Source: Draconibacterium aestuarii (GTDB taxonomy: Bacteria > Bacteroidota > Bacteroidia > Bacteroidales > Prolixibacteraceae). From it: 64,000 bases of DNA. This document shows, in pieces, positions 18,347 to 28,188 of the stretch. The stretch spans positions 25,517 through 89,516 of the forward strand of contig JAPOHD010000063.1 of NCBI GenBank assembly GCA_026671195.1, written 5' to 3'. Every line of letters begins with the position of its first letter. Positions within the stretch are counted from its first letter, which is position 1. A model generated the notes under the pieces. It was not told where the DNA came from, ran no database searches, and saw only the letters and a program-made list of their open reading frames with translations. Position numbers and translations under genes: made by a program.

Positions 18347-19594
18347 ATGAAAAATTTGATCCTCCTGTGTGTGAGCTTACTTATTTTTTCGTGCACTTCT
18401 AAAACTCAGGAACTTTACCAGTGGAGGGGCGAAAACCGCTCAGGTATATTTCCCGAAGATAATTTGCTAAAATCGTGGCCGGCTGACGGACCTGAAGAAA
18501 TTTGGTTTTTAGAAGGAATTGGCGATGGATACGGGACGCCCACCATTACTAACAACGAACTATTTGTAACAGGAGCGATCGACAGCACCGCCACACTTTT
18601 CTGCATCAGCTTAGAGGGTAAAATTCAATGGACGGCACCGTTTGGGAAAGAGTGGATTAAAAACTACGCCGGCTCGCGATCACAACCAACCGTTGTTGGC
18701 GATTTCATATATGTGGGTTCCGGGATGGGGAATTTGTTCTGTTTAAAGAGGGAAAATGGCGCGGTTGTTTGGTCGAAAGATTTTACGGAAGATTTTGAAG
18801 GAATTTATCCACGATTCGGGCATTCGGAAGCTGCTGTTGTTGACGGCGATAAAGTTTACTGGACACCGGGCGGAAAAGAATATAATGTTGTGGCTTTAAA
18901 CCGTTTTACGGGTGAATTAGTATGGTCGAACAAAGGATTTAGTGAACGTTCGGGGTACAATCCGGGTACATTGATTCAACTCCCGACACGCAAAATATTT
19001 GTTACATTTTCGGCTTACAATATGATGGGTTTTGATACAGAAACCGGTGAATTATTTTGGTCGCATGCTCAAGACAATACACCTGTTGACAAACGCCAAC
19101 CCGGAATGGGCGACACACACAGCAACTGTATTGTTTTTAACAATGGATATATCTATTATGCTGCAGGAGATGGAAACGGAGGAGTAAAACTTGAACTTTC
19201 GGAAGATGGCTCAGAAATTACCGAAGTTTGGAGAAATACAGAATTTGACAGCTATATGGGTGGAATTGTAAAAATCGACAATCATTTATACGGAAGCGGA
19301 ACTTCAAAAAAACAATTCAAAAGTATTGATGCTAAAACGGGAGAACTCAGCGATTCGTTAAAGCTGGGCTGGGGTGCTGTAATTGCCGCAGACAATAAGC
19401 TTTATTATTATAATCAAGGAGGAAAATTATTGTTGGTGAGTTACGATGCAAATGGAAAAATGACCCAAAAGGGACAAGTAAAAATAACACGTGGCACAAA
19501 AGAACATTTCGCGCACCCGGTAATTAAAAATGGCATTTTATACCAGCGCCACGGGCAAACATTAATGGCCTTCGATATAAAAGCTAAAAATTAA
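18347..19594 (+). CDS. PQQ-like beta-propeller lipoprotein
   Basis: The 415-residue precursor has a lipoprotein signal (IFSC). The mature part begins YQWRGENRSGIFPEDNLLKSWPADGP, the standard opening of outer-membrane-assembly-like PQQ_2 propellers, with repeated GxxVW / TGELVWS blade motifs. Such proteins are surface or periplasmic scaffolds; no cofactor-dependent dehydrogenase motif is seen. The 3' end overlaps the convergent folE by four bases. Confidence 0.85.
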   Translation: MKNLILLCVSLLIFSCTSKTQELYQWRGENRSGIFPEDNLLKSWPADGPEEIWFLEGIGDGYGTPTITNNELFVTGAIDSTATLFCISLEGKIQWTAPFGKEWIKNYAGSRSQPTVVGDFIYVGSGMGNLFCLKRENGAVVWSKDFTEDFEGIYPRFGHSEAAVVDGDKVYWTPGGKEYNVVALNRFTGELVWSNKGFSERSGYNPGTLIQLPTRKIFVTFSAYNMMGFDTETGELFWSHAQDNTPVDKRQPGMGDTHSNCIVFNNGYIYYAAGDGNGGVKLELSEDGSEITEVWRNTEFDSYMGGIVKIDNHLYGSGTSKKQFKSIDAKTGELSDSLKLGWGAVIAADNKLYYYNQGGKLLLVSYDANGKMTQKGQVKITRGTKEHFAHPVIKNGILYQRHGQTLMAFDIKAKN

Positions 19595-20319
19595 AGTTCA
19601 AGATATTTTAAGAACTCGTTGCGAACCTCTTTATCCTTGAATTTTCCGGAGTATTCGGCCGTTACAGTGCTGCTGCTTTCATCCTGAATTCCGCGGGAAG
19701 AAACACAGAGATGTTTGGCATCAATAACAATGGCCACATCCTCGGTTTTCAAAATGCTTTTTAATTCGTTGGCAATTTGCACAGTCAAACGTTCCTGCAC
19801 CTGCGGACGACGGGCATAATAATCTACAATGCGATTAATTTTACTCAGTCCGATTACTTCACCGTTTGAAATATAAGCAACGTGAGCTTTTCCAACAATG
19901 GGTAAAAAATGATGCTCACAAGTTGAATTCATGTTAATGTTTTTCTCTACCAGCATTTCGCCATATTGGAACTTATTTTCGAATACCGATATTTTGGGTT
20001 TATTTTCAGGATTTAATCCGTAAAATATTTCCTGGATAAACATTTTTGCCACACGATGAGGAGTTCCCTGCAAACTATCGTCGGTTAAATCCAGCCCCAT
20101 GGTTTCCATTATATCCCGGAATCTATCTTCGATAATTTCCATTTTCTGCTGATCTGTTAACTCAAAGGCATCATCGCGCAAGGGCGTTTCAATTGATGTA
20201 CCAATATGATTATCCCCAACCTCATCGTATCTATTTGTATGAATATCTACCTGTCCAACATTCTTGACTCCATTTTTACCATTCACTTTTGTGAATATCA
20301 TCTCTTCCCGGTAACTCAT
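19591..20319 (-). CDS. folE: GTP cyclohydrolase I
   Basis: The enzyme converts GTP to dihydroneopterin triphosphate for folate synthesis. The core has the zinc and catalytic motifs TCEHHFLPIVGKAHVAYI and HLCVSSRGIQDESSSTVT, with GLSKINRIVDYYARRPQVQERLT between them. At 242 residues it carries about 45 extra N-terminal residues that are poorly structured; the core starts near FELTDQQK. It has its own well-formed promoter and ends tail-to-tail with the PQQ propeller gene. Confidence 0.97.
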   Translation of the reverse strand: MSYREEMIFTKVNGKNGVKNVGQVDIHTNRYDEVGDNHIGTSIETPLRDDAFELTDQQKMEIIEDRFRDIMETMGLDLTDDSLQGTPHRVAKMFIQEIFYGLNPENKPKISVFENKFQYGEMLVEKNINMNSTCEHHFLPIVGKAHVAYISNGEVIGLSKINRIVDYYARRPQVQERLTVQIANELKSILKTEDVAIVIDAKHLCVSSRGIQDESSSTVTAEYSGKFKDKEVRNEFLKYLEL

Positions 20320-20372
20320 AATTTATTTCTGTTTGTTGTTTTCATTTAAACTCTCGAATCAAATAACACACT

Positions 20373-20403
20373 CAAAGGTATTTTGTTTAATTTACAGAAC
20401 AAA
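20373..20403 (-). promoter_or_regulatory. Vegetative promoter of folE
   Basis: On the minus strand TTTG (20403-20400), a 19-bp spacer and TACCTTTG (20380-20373) fit the Bacteroidota consensus. The start codon lies 53 bp downstream. Confidence 0.75.
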
Positions 20404-20502
20404 AATATTGAACAGAACTTACGGATTTAAGTAAATTTTATAGTAAAAGCTTAGTAACGTAAAGTCGGGAAGTATTAAACTAAAGAAAGAATATAACTTT
20501 AT

Positions 20503-20527
20503 GGTCTATATTTATTTAATAAAGACC
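20503..20527. promoter_or_regulatory. Operator-like palindrome upstream of the GH43-like gene
   Basis: GGTCTATATT and AATAAAGACC flank a five-base centre, matching at ten of twelve paired positions over 25 bp. It lies about 20 bp before the ATG at 20548. It could be a repressor or activator site; no regulator is adjacent. Confidence 0.3.
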
Positions 20528-20547
20528 GATACTATTAAATCAAAACT

Positions 20548-21483
20548 ATGAAACGCATTATCACTCTTTTATTCCTGATCGTTCCAATTTTAGGAATCGC
20601 ACAAAACGATGTACTCTTTTTTTCCTATTTTAAAGGGAACGGAGAAGACGGTCTTCATCTTGCCTATAGCGAAGATGGTTATAAATGGCACACACTTAAA
20701 AATGATGAATCGTTTCTGGAGCCTGTTGTTGGTGAAAGTGTATTAATGCGTGATCCCTGTATTATTTTCGGGCCGGATAAACAATTCCACATGGTATGGA
20801 CCAGTGGATGGACGGAGCACGGAATTGGATATGCCAGTTCGAAAGACCTGGAAAACTGGTCGGAGCAAAAGTATATCGAGGTGATGAAACACGAACCAAA
20901 AGCCAAAAATTGCTGGGCACCGGAAATTATTTACGACGATGCAAAAAAACAATACATGATTTTTTGGTCGACAACCATTCCCGGCCGGTTTCCTGAAACA
21001 GATGGAACCGGCGACGATATCTATAACCACCGAATGTATTATGTAACCACAAAAGATTTTGAAAGTTTTAGCGCCACAAAACTTTTATACGATCACGGTT
21101 TTAATGTAATCGATGGTTCTGTTTTGAAACTTAAAAGCAATGAATTTGTACTTTTTCTGAAAAATGAGACCAAAAGGCCGGTGGCTGAAAAAAACATACG
21201 TTGGGCAACTGCAAAAAATATTGAAGGACCGTATACTAAAGCCTCGGAACCTATAACAGGAGATTATTGGGCAGAAGGGCCAACTTGTATAAATACGGGC
21301 GATAAATACATCGTTTATTTCGATAAATACATGGAAAGAAGTATGGGGGCTGTTGAATCAACCGACCTGAAAACCTGGAAAGATATTTCGGATAAAATAT
21401 CGTTTACTGGTGGTGTACGCCATGGAACCGTTTTTCGCGTTCCCGAAAAACTGGCTCAATATCTAATCCAAAAATACAGATAG
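20548..21483 (+). CDS. Secreted GH43-like five-bladed beta-propeller glycosidase
   Basis: This 311-residue protein has a signal peptide ending GIAQ and a propeller of the GH43/GH32/GH117 superfamily. It shows MRDPCIIFGPDKQFHMVWTS (blade with the general-base Asp region), NCWAPEIIYDDAKKQYMIFWS (central Glu region) and YWAEGPTCINTGDKYIVYFD (second Glu). The exact family and bond specificity are uncertain; plant-type arabinan/xylan or galactan debris would be typical. It is a single gene, with an operator-like palindrome upstream and a convergent operon downstream. Confidence 0.8.
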   Translation: MKRIITLLFLIVPILGIAQNDVLFFSYFKGNGEDGLHLAYSEDGYKWHTLKNDESFLEPVVGESVLMRDPCIIFGPDKQFHMVWTSGWTEHGIGYASSKDLENWSEQKYIEVMKHEPKAKNCWAPEIIYDDAKKQYMIFWSTTIPGRFPETDGTGDDIYNHRMYYVTTKDFESFSATKLLYDHGFNVIDGSVLKLKSNEFVLFLKNETKRPVAEKNIRWATAKNIEGPYTKASEPITGDYWAEGPTCINTGDKYIVYFDKYMERSMGAVESTDLKTWKDISDKISFTGGVRHGTVFRVPEKLAQYLIQKYR

Positions 21484-21487
21484 ATTT

Positions 21488-23149
21488 TTATTCGACATAA
21501 AAATCAGTGGAATAGGAAATTCGCTCGCCTGATGATGTATAACCTGTTATGCTTATTTCGTACACACCGCTTATATCTGAGGTAAAAAAATTGAGTTTGG
21601 GCAAATCCCGGGCATCCACAAATGGTTTCCACAAAAGTAAATCACGCAAATCAGGATTACGATTGGCATCCTTCTCCGAGCCATATTCTTTTACTTTAAA
21701 ACGTAGGTTGTTTCTATCGGTCATGGGATAGACTATACGCATCATATTCCCCTGCAGATCAACTGAATAAAAATTAGCTTTTTTTGTATATACACTCACA
21801 ATACCATCGAAAGTGAAATCCTTGTAGTAATACAGTTCCCAAATTACATCAATACGATCGATATCTTCCACAGGCATTTTTGCCATTTCGTCAAAATCGG
21901 TATACAATACACCGTCAATAAATACTCCCGGCCGATCGCCTAATGCAAACTTCGATTTTCTGTTGATAACCTGTAGCTGATAGTCTTTTTTTACACGGTT
22001 AAAATGTACGTAGGGAACCAATTCATAAAAATATTCGCTTAACGAATCGAGTCGGATATAATCATCCATGTATAACGAAAGGTTGGGAGTAGTGTAAAAT
22101 GTAAAATCCGTCTCTTCCTTCGTGTCTGTATTCGTTTTTTCGACTACTCTTTCTCCGTATTTATTGGCTAACTGATTGTAAAAATATTTTTCTTTCAGGT
22201 ACTGCTGTGCTGTTGAATCCAAATGAAAATCGAAGTTGTTTTCAAGTTGAATGTTATGAAGAAAAGGATTATCCAGTTGAATTCTCATTTCCGCATCGGG
22301 CAAGGTAAAAACCAGATCCTTATCTCCCGTTTCAACATCAAGCAGAAAATAAAATTTGCCCTTTTCATTGGTTACTGAGCTCATTAAATCGGCTCCATTA
22401 CCGGGTAACGAAAGTAAAACTTCAGCTCCGGTTACCGCCCTATCGTCTGAATCAAATAACACGCCAGATACAACTATCCCGTTATAATCAGGAAAATATT
22501 CAACATGATTTATACGTGCTTCTGCTTTTGGATTATATCGATTATCATCTTCAAACCAATCCGGCTCTTTGCGTTTTACACTCAGTGTATAAACACCGCT
22601 GCTAAAGTTATCCAGATCAAGCAATTTATTCACTTCTACCCGGGCTCTTTTATTAAAAACAACACCTTTGTGTTCAGTAAAACCTCCTGTGTTGTCGAAC
22701 CTATTGTTCGTTTCAAATTCGCGTTTATTATTCTCATATACACGATTCGGATTAATCACCGCTATTTTTGTTTTCGAAAGCACTTGAACATCTCTGTTTT
22801 TCATCCAGCTTGTATACGCCAGAATGGTATAAATTCCGGTGCTTAACGAGTCGGGAAACTGTAAATAACTTTCCCCTCTCCCATCTGTGAGTGCCACTTT
22901 TCTGCGAATCACAGATGCATTAGATGAATTAACAAGCTCAACCAGGCATAACGAACTACCAGAGGATTGCATTTGAGAATTCAAACTAAAAACCGAAAAC
23001 CAAAGCGTTTCGCCTGTGAAAATGATCCGCTGACTTGTGCTCAGGTCGATGAACTCTTCCTGACCTATCGATTCAGTATTTTGCCCATAAACAGAGTACC
23101 CCAATGTAAGGACAATAATAAAAACAACAATTTTTTCTTTGTTCCACAT
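21488..23149 (-). CDS. Secreted MG2-like protein with a detached TonB-plug-like domain
   Basis: The 553-residue protein has a signal peptide ending VYGQ, then a macroglobulin MG2-like domain (IIFTGETLWFSVFSL...TGIYTILAYTSWM). A carboxypeptidase-regulatory-like beta domain follows near residues 215-290 (GVLFDSDDRAVTGAEV). Its C-terminal part has GVFIDGVLY-DIDRIDVI-DGIVSVYTKK, the pattern of a TonB-receptor plug, but no barrel follows. It is the last gene of the operon 27766 to 21488, after a complete TonB-dependent receptor and a DUF4249 lipoprotein, so a helper role at that receptor is likely (inference). Confidence 0.7.
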   Translation of the reverse strand: MWNKEKIVVFIIVLTLGYSVYGQNTESIGQEEFIDLSTSQRIIFTGETLWFSVFSLNSQMQSSGSSLCLVELVNSSNASVIRRKVALTDGRGESYLQFPDSLSTGIYTILAYTSWMKNRDVQVLSKTKIAVINPNRVYENNKREFETNNRFDNTGGFTEHKGVVFNKRARVEVNKLLDLDNFSSGVYTLSVKRKEPDWFEDDNRYNPKAEARINHVEYFPDYNGIVVSGVLFDSDDRAVTGAEVLLSLPGNGADLMSSVTNEKGKFYFLLDVETGDKDLVFTLPDAEMRIQLDNPFLHNIQLENNFDFHLDSTAQQYLKEKYFYNQLANKYGERVVEKTNTDTKEETDFTFYTTPNLSLYMDDYIRLDSLSEYFYELVPYVHFNRVKKDYQLQVINRKSKFALGDRPGVFIDGVLYTDFDEMAKMPVEDIDRIDVIWELYYYKDFTFDGIVSVYTKKANFYSVDLQGNMMRIVYPMTDRNNLRFKVKEYGSEKDANRNPDLRDLLLWKPFVDARDLPKLNFFTSDISGVYEISITGYTSSGERISYSTDFYVE

Positions 23150-23158
23150 ACCTGTAAT

Positions 23159-24319
23159 TTATTCCCAAAAAGATGGTTTTGTATTTGTACCAACATTTAA
23201 ACAATCGATACATCGTTGCGCCGAATTGTATATACTTGCTCTTGTTTCCATCGATTGACCAAAATAGATAAAACTGGGAGACATTGGCGCATACGTGTAC
23301 AAACAATCCTGGTATCCTGAAATCGTTTTTAAATGATGATCTGTTCTGTCAATAAAAATGCGTTTCTGTTTCACCTCGGAAGCCATAAAGTATCCAAGTG
23401 CTTTTTTATTTTCATTGCAACACTGAATATTGCCGTAAACAGCACCTGGCATTTTATCAAACATACTTCCAAGGCTTTCATTGTTATCCTTCAGTTTTTT
23501 CCAAAAGTTATACATTTCTTTGCTCATTGAATATTGGGTTACCAGCATGCTGTATTTAATATTCAACATATCTTCGCGTGGAGCGAAACTTTTTATCGGA
23601 TAATCAAGAATTTCGTTCACTTCCTGCTTTTCTGTTGTTGCCACATGAATTAAATTCGATGAATTACTTACCCAACAATGACGCAATTCTTCGTTCGGTC
23701 TAACCACATCATCATGAATATTTCCCATTGCATCGGCCACTTTTATTTCATCGGGGATCCTTACTTCCCAGGTTTCTTCAAATCCCCATTTAACATAGCT
23801 GGTTTTATCATCTTCCCCTTTTGTATTGACAAAAACATCGAGCCAGGTTTCTTCTTTTGGAGGACTGTAAGCAAAATTAGTCCGTGTCGATTCCTGAAAA
23901 TGTACCTTTTCAATTTCGGGGCCCTTTTCAAGCGTAACAATACCTGATTCGTACTGCTGGCCGTCGGCAGTTGTAATGTTTAGCATATAACTCACTCCTA
24001 CTTCTGCCTTCAGGTTCGTATTTATGGTTGAATACCAACCATTTCCGCCAGAGTACAAACGATATGTATTTCCATTGTCATCTGAAATAACCACATCTGC
24101 CCCATTAACAGGAATTTCAGAAATGCTGGTATCCAGGGGAACAGAAGAACTAAGGCGCACACTAAACGGCCCGGTTTGATCGGTAATAATACCTTCAACC
24201 ACCAGCATACTTTCGTAATCTTTAATATCAATATTGGGGTTAAACGGTTCTTCACATGCAAAAAGTATCACTCCAACCAAGAGGGTCAGCAAACAATTTA
24301 TATGATTTTTTTGTACCAT
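23159..24319 (-). CDS. DUF4249 surface lipoprotein
   Basis: The 386-residue precursor has a lipoprotein signal (ILFAC) and begins EEPFNPNIDIKDYESMLVVEGIITDQTGP, the standard start of DUF4249, followed by DGQQYES and a C-terminal Cys-rich stretch (CCNENKK, CIDC). DUF4249 genes normally follow TonB-dependent receptors, and here the start codon overlaps the receptor's stop (ATGA). It is probably a surface partner of that receptor. The ligand is unknown. Confidence 0.88.
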   Translation of the reverse strand: MVQKNHINCLLTLLVGVILFACEEPFNPNIDIKDYESMLVVEGIITDQTGPFSVRLSSSVPLDTSISEIPVNGADVVISDDNGNTYRLYSGGNGWYSTINTNLKAEVGVSYMLNITTADGQQYESGIVTLEKGPEIEKVHFQESTRTNFAYSPPKEETWLDVFVNTKGEDDKTSYVKWGFEETWEVRIPDEIKVADAMGNIHDDVVRPNEELRHCWVSNSSNLIHVATTEKQEVNEILDYPIKSFAPREDMLNIKYSMLVTQYSMSKEMYNFWKKLKDNNESLGSMFDKMPGAVYGNIQCCNENKKALGYFMASEVKQKRIFIDRTDHHLKTISGYQDCLYTYAPMSPSFIYFGQSMETRASIYNSAQRCIDCLNVGTNTKPSFWE

Positions 24320-27051
24320 CAGAATTTAAAGTTGTAGGTTATTGTTGGTATTGCTGTGCCAAAAATAGAGAGTTTATACCCTTCGTAATAAGCCCCCTTA
24401 CTTCGATAATAAACTGAGTACGCATTTTTACGCCCGGTTAAATTATATACCGAAAAAGACCAGGAACCATCAATTAGTTTGTCTTTTTTCAGGTTTCGGT
24501 CAACTGTTACAGAAACATCCATTCTAAAATAGTCGGGTATTCGAAATTCGTTGTATTTGGAATAATGAAGTATAATCTGATCACCCAGCTTATATTTACT
24601 TACCGGGTAGGTTATGGGGCGACCTGTCGAATAATTTGTCATTAACGACAAAACAATTCCGCGCACAGGTTCGAAATTTGCCAAAACATTTAGGTTGTGT
24701 GGCTTATCATAGTTGGCGGGAAAATACTCTCCATCATTTATAACTTCTTCCTCAAAGTCCGACTCGGTTTTAATCAATGTTCTTGAATACGTATACCCAA
24801 GCCTGCCATAAAACCGGCCTCCATTTTTTTGCAACGAAAATTCTGCACCATACGATTTCCCCTTTCCATTCAGGATCTCGGTTTCTATATGGTTATTAAG
24901 CATTAAGTCAGCACCGGCTTTATATTCTTTAATATTTGTCATGCGTTTATAAAATCCTTCAACCGACATTTCTAGTGTATTAAGGTAATTCGACCGTACC
25001 ACTCCGGCCGACAGCGATTGTCCGCGCTGTGGTTTCAGGTATTCGTCGCTCAATTTCCAGGTATCGGTTGGAGAAATAGCAGTAGTGTTTGTGAGCATAT
25101 GAAGAAACTGCGTGGTTATATTATAGCTGAATTTTAGAGCAGTGTAACGATTTACACTATAGTTTGACGAAAACCGAAATTCAGGATAGACATAATGTTT
25201 ATCAATCGAGTTTGCTTTTGTTTCAATCGTTTCTATCAAATTATCCTCAGATCGGGGCAAATCTTCTGCGTAAATATTTTTTTCACCGTCAGCCAAGGCA
25301 AAATAACCGGCCAAACGAATTCCACTTTCCACTTTCAATTTTTCGGAAGGATAAAACTCGGCACTGGCAAAAAGTCCGTATTCCAGGCCTCGCTCCATTT
25401 TCGAATAAAATGGAGTGATATCCGAATCATCTGGTACCTCCCTTTCGCCCGGATTCACCAGATACAACTGCAGTTCTCCACCCCCGCTAAATTTCAGATT
25501 GCTGTTTACGGTATATTCAGTAATATTTTTATAGGCATAATTTTGCAGCGAATGCAGAATATCAAAGGCCCGCAGCGAATCTGAAGCACTACTTATTTTA
25601 TATCCAAATGCACTTAACGACAATGAATTAATCATCTTCCAATTATCAGACAAATTGGTTTCGAGTGCTGCAGAACCAAGAATATTATAGTAATTGTAAG
25701 TGGTATCACTTCGCAATGTAAAGCCATCTTCACTGCCATAGGCATTAATTACCAGCTTGTTCTTATCTGAAAGTTTAAAATTGAACTTTGTTTGAACGTC
25801 GTAAAAATTCACCGAACTATTATATAATTGGTCAATCGTTACCTGCTTCAACAACCAATCGGAGTAGGTGCTTCTTACACTCAATAAAAAGGAAGATGTT
25901 TGCTTTTTTATCGGCCCCTGCAACATTAATTTACCCGATAAAGGACTGATGCCACCAGAACCACTGAATTTTGTAAAAACTTCTTTTTTAGTATTGATCT
26001 GATACACCGATGAAATACGCCCACCATATTTTGCAGGAAAACTTCCCTTATACAGATTAGCATCGTTTACGACATCTGAATTAATTGCTGAAAAGTTCCC
26101 AAAGAAATGTGACGGGTAATAAATTGGAGTGTGGTCTACCAGTATCAAATTCTGATCGGTTTTTCCTCCGCGGACATTAAAACCCGATGCTCCCTCACCA
26201 ACTGTGGTAACGCCAGGCAAAATCAACGTACTTTTTATAATATCGGATTCGCCTAATAGTTTTGGAAGTTTGTTTACCGCTTTCATATCGATTTGCTCCA
26301 TTCCCAGTTCAACCCGGTTCAGGTTTCCCTTATCTTTTCCCAACACTTCTACATCAGCAATCAGGTTTACTTGTGCTTCCATTTCCACATCAAGTCTTCC
26401 GTTAGCATAAAGATTAATTATACGTTGCGTTGGTTCCATTCCCACACTGCTATATATTAAAGTATGATTTCCCAATGGTAGCTTAAGCGTATAATTACCT
26501 TTTGAGTCAGTTGATGTTCCCCTCTTCTCTTCTTTGGTATATACATTACAACCCGGAACTGTATTCGCACTTTTATACACTCCAACAGTTCCGTAAACCG
26601 ATGCATAACCCGTTTTATGCGATCCGGGCACACCAATATTCACCAACTCATACTGCTGTGTCAGCCAACGATCGTAATCCAATTCATCCTCTGTTTTTTC
26701 GATAAGCGTTGGTTCTTTTTTTTCCGGTTCTAAAAACAAAGGCTGAATAATTTCACCTGAATAAATAAAAATCTGATTGTTTTTGATCGCATAATGTAAA
26801 CTGGTGGATTCAAAAATTTTGTACAGGACACTGGGTACCGGTTCATTCCGGAAATTCCCATTTATAACCAGGGATTTTACGTCTTTTTCGTTATAGAAAA
26901 ATTGCACAGGATACAAGGTTTCAATGGTTTTTGAAAATGAGGCAAAACTTTCGTTGTTGAAGTTGCCGGAAATGACAACTTCGCTCACCTGCCCCGTTGT
27001 TGCAAATGAGAAAATAACCAGGGAGAATATTAGGATAGTTACTGTTTTCAT
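24319..27051 (-). CDS. TonB-dependent outer-membrane receptor with STN and carboxypeptidase-like N-domains
   Basis: This 910-residue protein has a signal peptide, then an STN-type secretin/TonB short domain (about 28-110: PVQFFYNEKDVKSLVINGNF). A CarboxypepD_reg domain (GTSTDSKGNYTLKLPLGNHTL) and a plug (LPGVTTVGEGASGFNVRGGKTDQNLILVDHTPIYYPSHF) come next, and the rest is a large beta-barrel ending in Phe. It is unusual in lacking a SusD partner; instead it is coupled to DUF4249 and an MG2/plug-like protein. The transported substrate cannot be told, and no FecIR-like regulators are adjacent. Confidence 0.93.
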   Translation of the reverse strand: MKTVTILIFSLVIFSFATTGQVSEVVISGNFNNESFASFSKTIETLYPVQFFYNEKDVKSLVINGNFRNEPVPSVLYKIFESTSLHYAIKNNQIFIYSGEIIQPLFLEPEKKEPTLIEKTEDELDYDRWLTQQYELVNIGVPGSHKTGYASVYGTVGVYKSANTVPGCNVYTKEEKRGTSTDSKGNYTLKLPLGNHTLIYSSVGMEPTQRIINLYANGRLDVEMEAQVNLIADVEVLGKDKGNLNRVELGMEQIDMKAVNKLPKLLGESDIIKSTLILPGVTTVGEGASGFNVRGGKTDQNLILVDHTPIYYPSHFFGNFSAINSDVVNDANLYKGSFPAKYGGRISSVYQINTKKEVFTKFSGSGGISPLSGKLMLQGPIKKQTSSFLLSVRSTYSDWLLKQVTIDQLYNSSVNFYDVQTKFNFKLSDKNKLVINAYGSEDGFTLRSDTTYNYYNILGSAALETNLSDNWKMINSLSLSAFGYKISSASDSLRAFDILHSLQNYAYKNITEYTVNSNLKFSGGGELQLYLVNPGEREVPDDSDITPFYSKMERGLEYGLFASAEFYPSEKLKVESGIRLAGYFALADGEKNIYAEDLPRSEDNLIETIETKANSIDKHYVYPEFRFSSNYSVNRYTALKFSYNITTQFLHMLTNTTAISPTDTWKLSDEYLKPQRGQSLSAGVVRSNYLNTLEMSVEGFYKRMTNIKEYKAGADLMLNNHIETEILNGKGKSYGAEFSLQKNGGRFYGRLGYTYSRTLIKTESDFEEEVINDGEYFPANYDKPHNLNVLANFEPVRGIVLSLMTNYSTGRPITYPVSKYKLGDQIILHYSKYNEFRIPDYFRMDVSVTVDRNLKKDKLIDGSWSFSVYNLTGRKNAYSVYYRSKGAYYEGYKLSIFGTAIPTITYNFKF

Positions 27052-27058
27052 GTATGGT

Positions 27059-27766
27059 TTACCTCTGTTGTGTTGGTGTTAAAAGTTCATTATAAACCAA
27101 AAGTCGTACGATATCTTCCGGTTTTTTTCGGTTAATTACCAGGTTCTCTTTTCGAATATACTTTTTAAGCGCCTTTGTATTTCCCAAAATATCGAGTACC
27201 TGTTTTTTATTTTTAAATGCATGAACTCCCTGTTCATCAACCAAGTAGTAAATATTATTATTGATTATCTTTCCGAGATAATCACCTTGTATTTCATTTT
27301 TTACCGACTTACGGTACTTAATGTAAAACGAAATTGCCCCTGATTGTACCTTCTCATATATCTGGGTTCCGTTTCCCGGCACTAGTTCTTCAACTACAAA
27401 CATTTTAGTCTCCCCCTGATCTTCATAACTAAACGATTCGATCAACTGCCTGTTCAGCTTAATGTATTTTTCACTTCCCGGCTTTTCATCATATAAAATC
27501 AATTCTTGTTCCAGTACATCGTAATTTATCCACACACTGAAATACTCTTTCCCGTTAAAAACAACTTCTCCAAGTTTCCACTTGCTGCTTCCACAAAACC
27601 TGTTTCCTTTATAAGAACTCGAATTTGTCCACGCCACCCCATTAACTATCCATCTCTGATTAGCATATAAATCCTGTTCAATTAATTCATCAAAAGTATT
27701 TTGAGAACAAACAAAAAATGGAAGAAATATCAGTATAGAAAATAAATATCGGATTATTCTCAACAT
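27059..27766 (-). CDS. Secreted protein of unknown function, first gene of the TonB-receptor operon
   Basis: The 235-residue protein has a signal peptide ending FVCSQ and a mature domain rich in beta strands with many Tyr and Lys residues, plus a Lys/Arg-rich C-terminal helix. I do not recognise a named family. It lies seven bases upstream of the TonB-dependent receptor and leads the four-gene operon down to 21488, so it is probably part of the same surface system. Confidence 0.75.
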   Translation of the reverse strand: MLRIIRYLFSILIFLPFFVCSQNTFDELIEQDLYANQRWIVNGVAWTNSSSYKGNRFCGSSKWKLGEVVFNGKEYFSVWINYDVLEQELILYDEKPGSEKYIKLNRQLIESFSYEDQGETKMFVVEELVPGNGTQIYEKVQSGAISFYIKYRKSVKNEIQGDYLGKIINNNIYYLVDEQGVHAFKNKKQVLDILGNTKALKKYIRKENLVINRKKPEDIVRLLVYNELLTPTQQR

Positions 27767-28127
27767 TGGTTTAATTTATGTAATTAGCTATTATTTAAAT
27801 GTAGTCGATTTAAAGCGCCCTAAAATTAAAAATTTTTATTATGTATGTTCTAATTTTGCGTTCTATTTGGAATAATTTTTCAAACAACAGCAAACATAAA
27901 AGTTAAGAGTGTCAAGTCATATATTATAGTAGGGGTAATTCGCCGTTTCTTTTTGACTTTTTCGAATTTGAAAAAGTAAGCATCACCGTAGAAAGACAAA
28001 AATGATTTCCGAGACTTTGTGAGCAAGAAAGAGAATGCTTAGCCTGACAATAGAAAACAGATTTTCGAAAACTGCCCCTATAAAGCCTGAGAAATGTTCT
28101 TAATAATTAAACCAACTAAATATATTC
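27767..28127. other. Divergent intergenic region with nested inverted repeats
   Basis: About 360 bp lie between two divergent secreted-protein genes. I see TAGGGG (about 27929) opposite CCCCTA (about 28078), TAAGCAT (27977-27983) opposite ATGCTTA (28035-28041), and a local palindrome ACTTTTTC...GAAAAAGT at 27956-27977. No open frame is convincing. It could be a structured RNA or a decayed small element. Confidence 0.3.
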
Positions 28128-28158
28128 TTTTTAATTTTATTATATATCTTTATCTTTG
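28128..28158 (+). promoter_or_regulatory. Promoter of the large glycosidase-like gene
   Basis: TATCTTTG at 28151-28158 matches TAnnTTTG exactly, with a T-rich -33 region 20 bp upstream. It overlaps a possible TTG start at 28156, which therefore cannot be used; the ATG at 28189 fits. Confidence 0.6.
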
Positions 28159-28188
28159 ATTCCAAATAATTTAAACTACAAATCTAAA

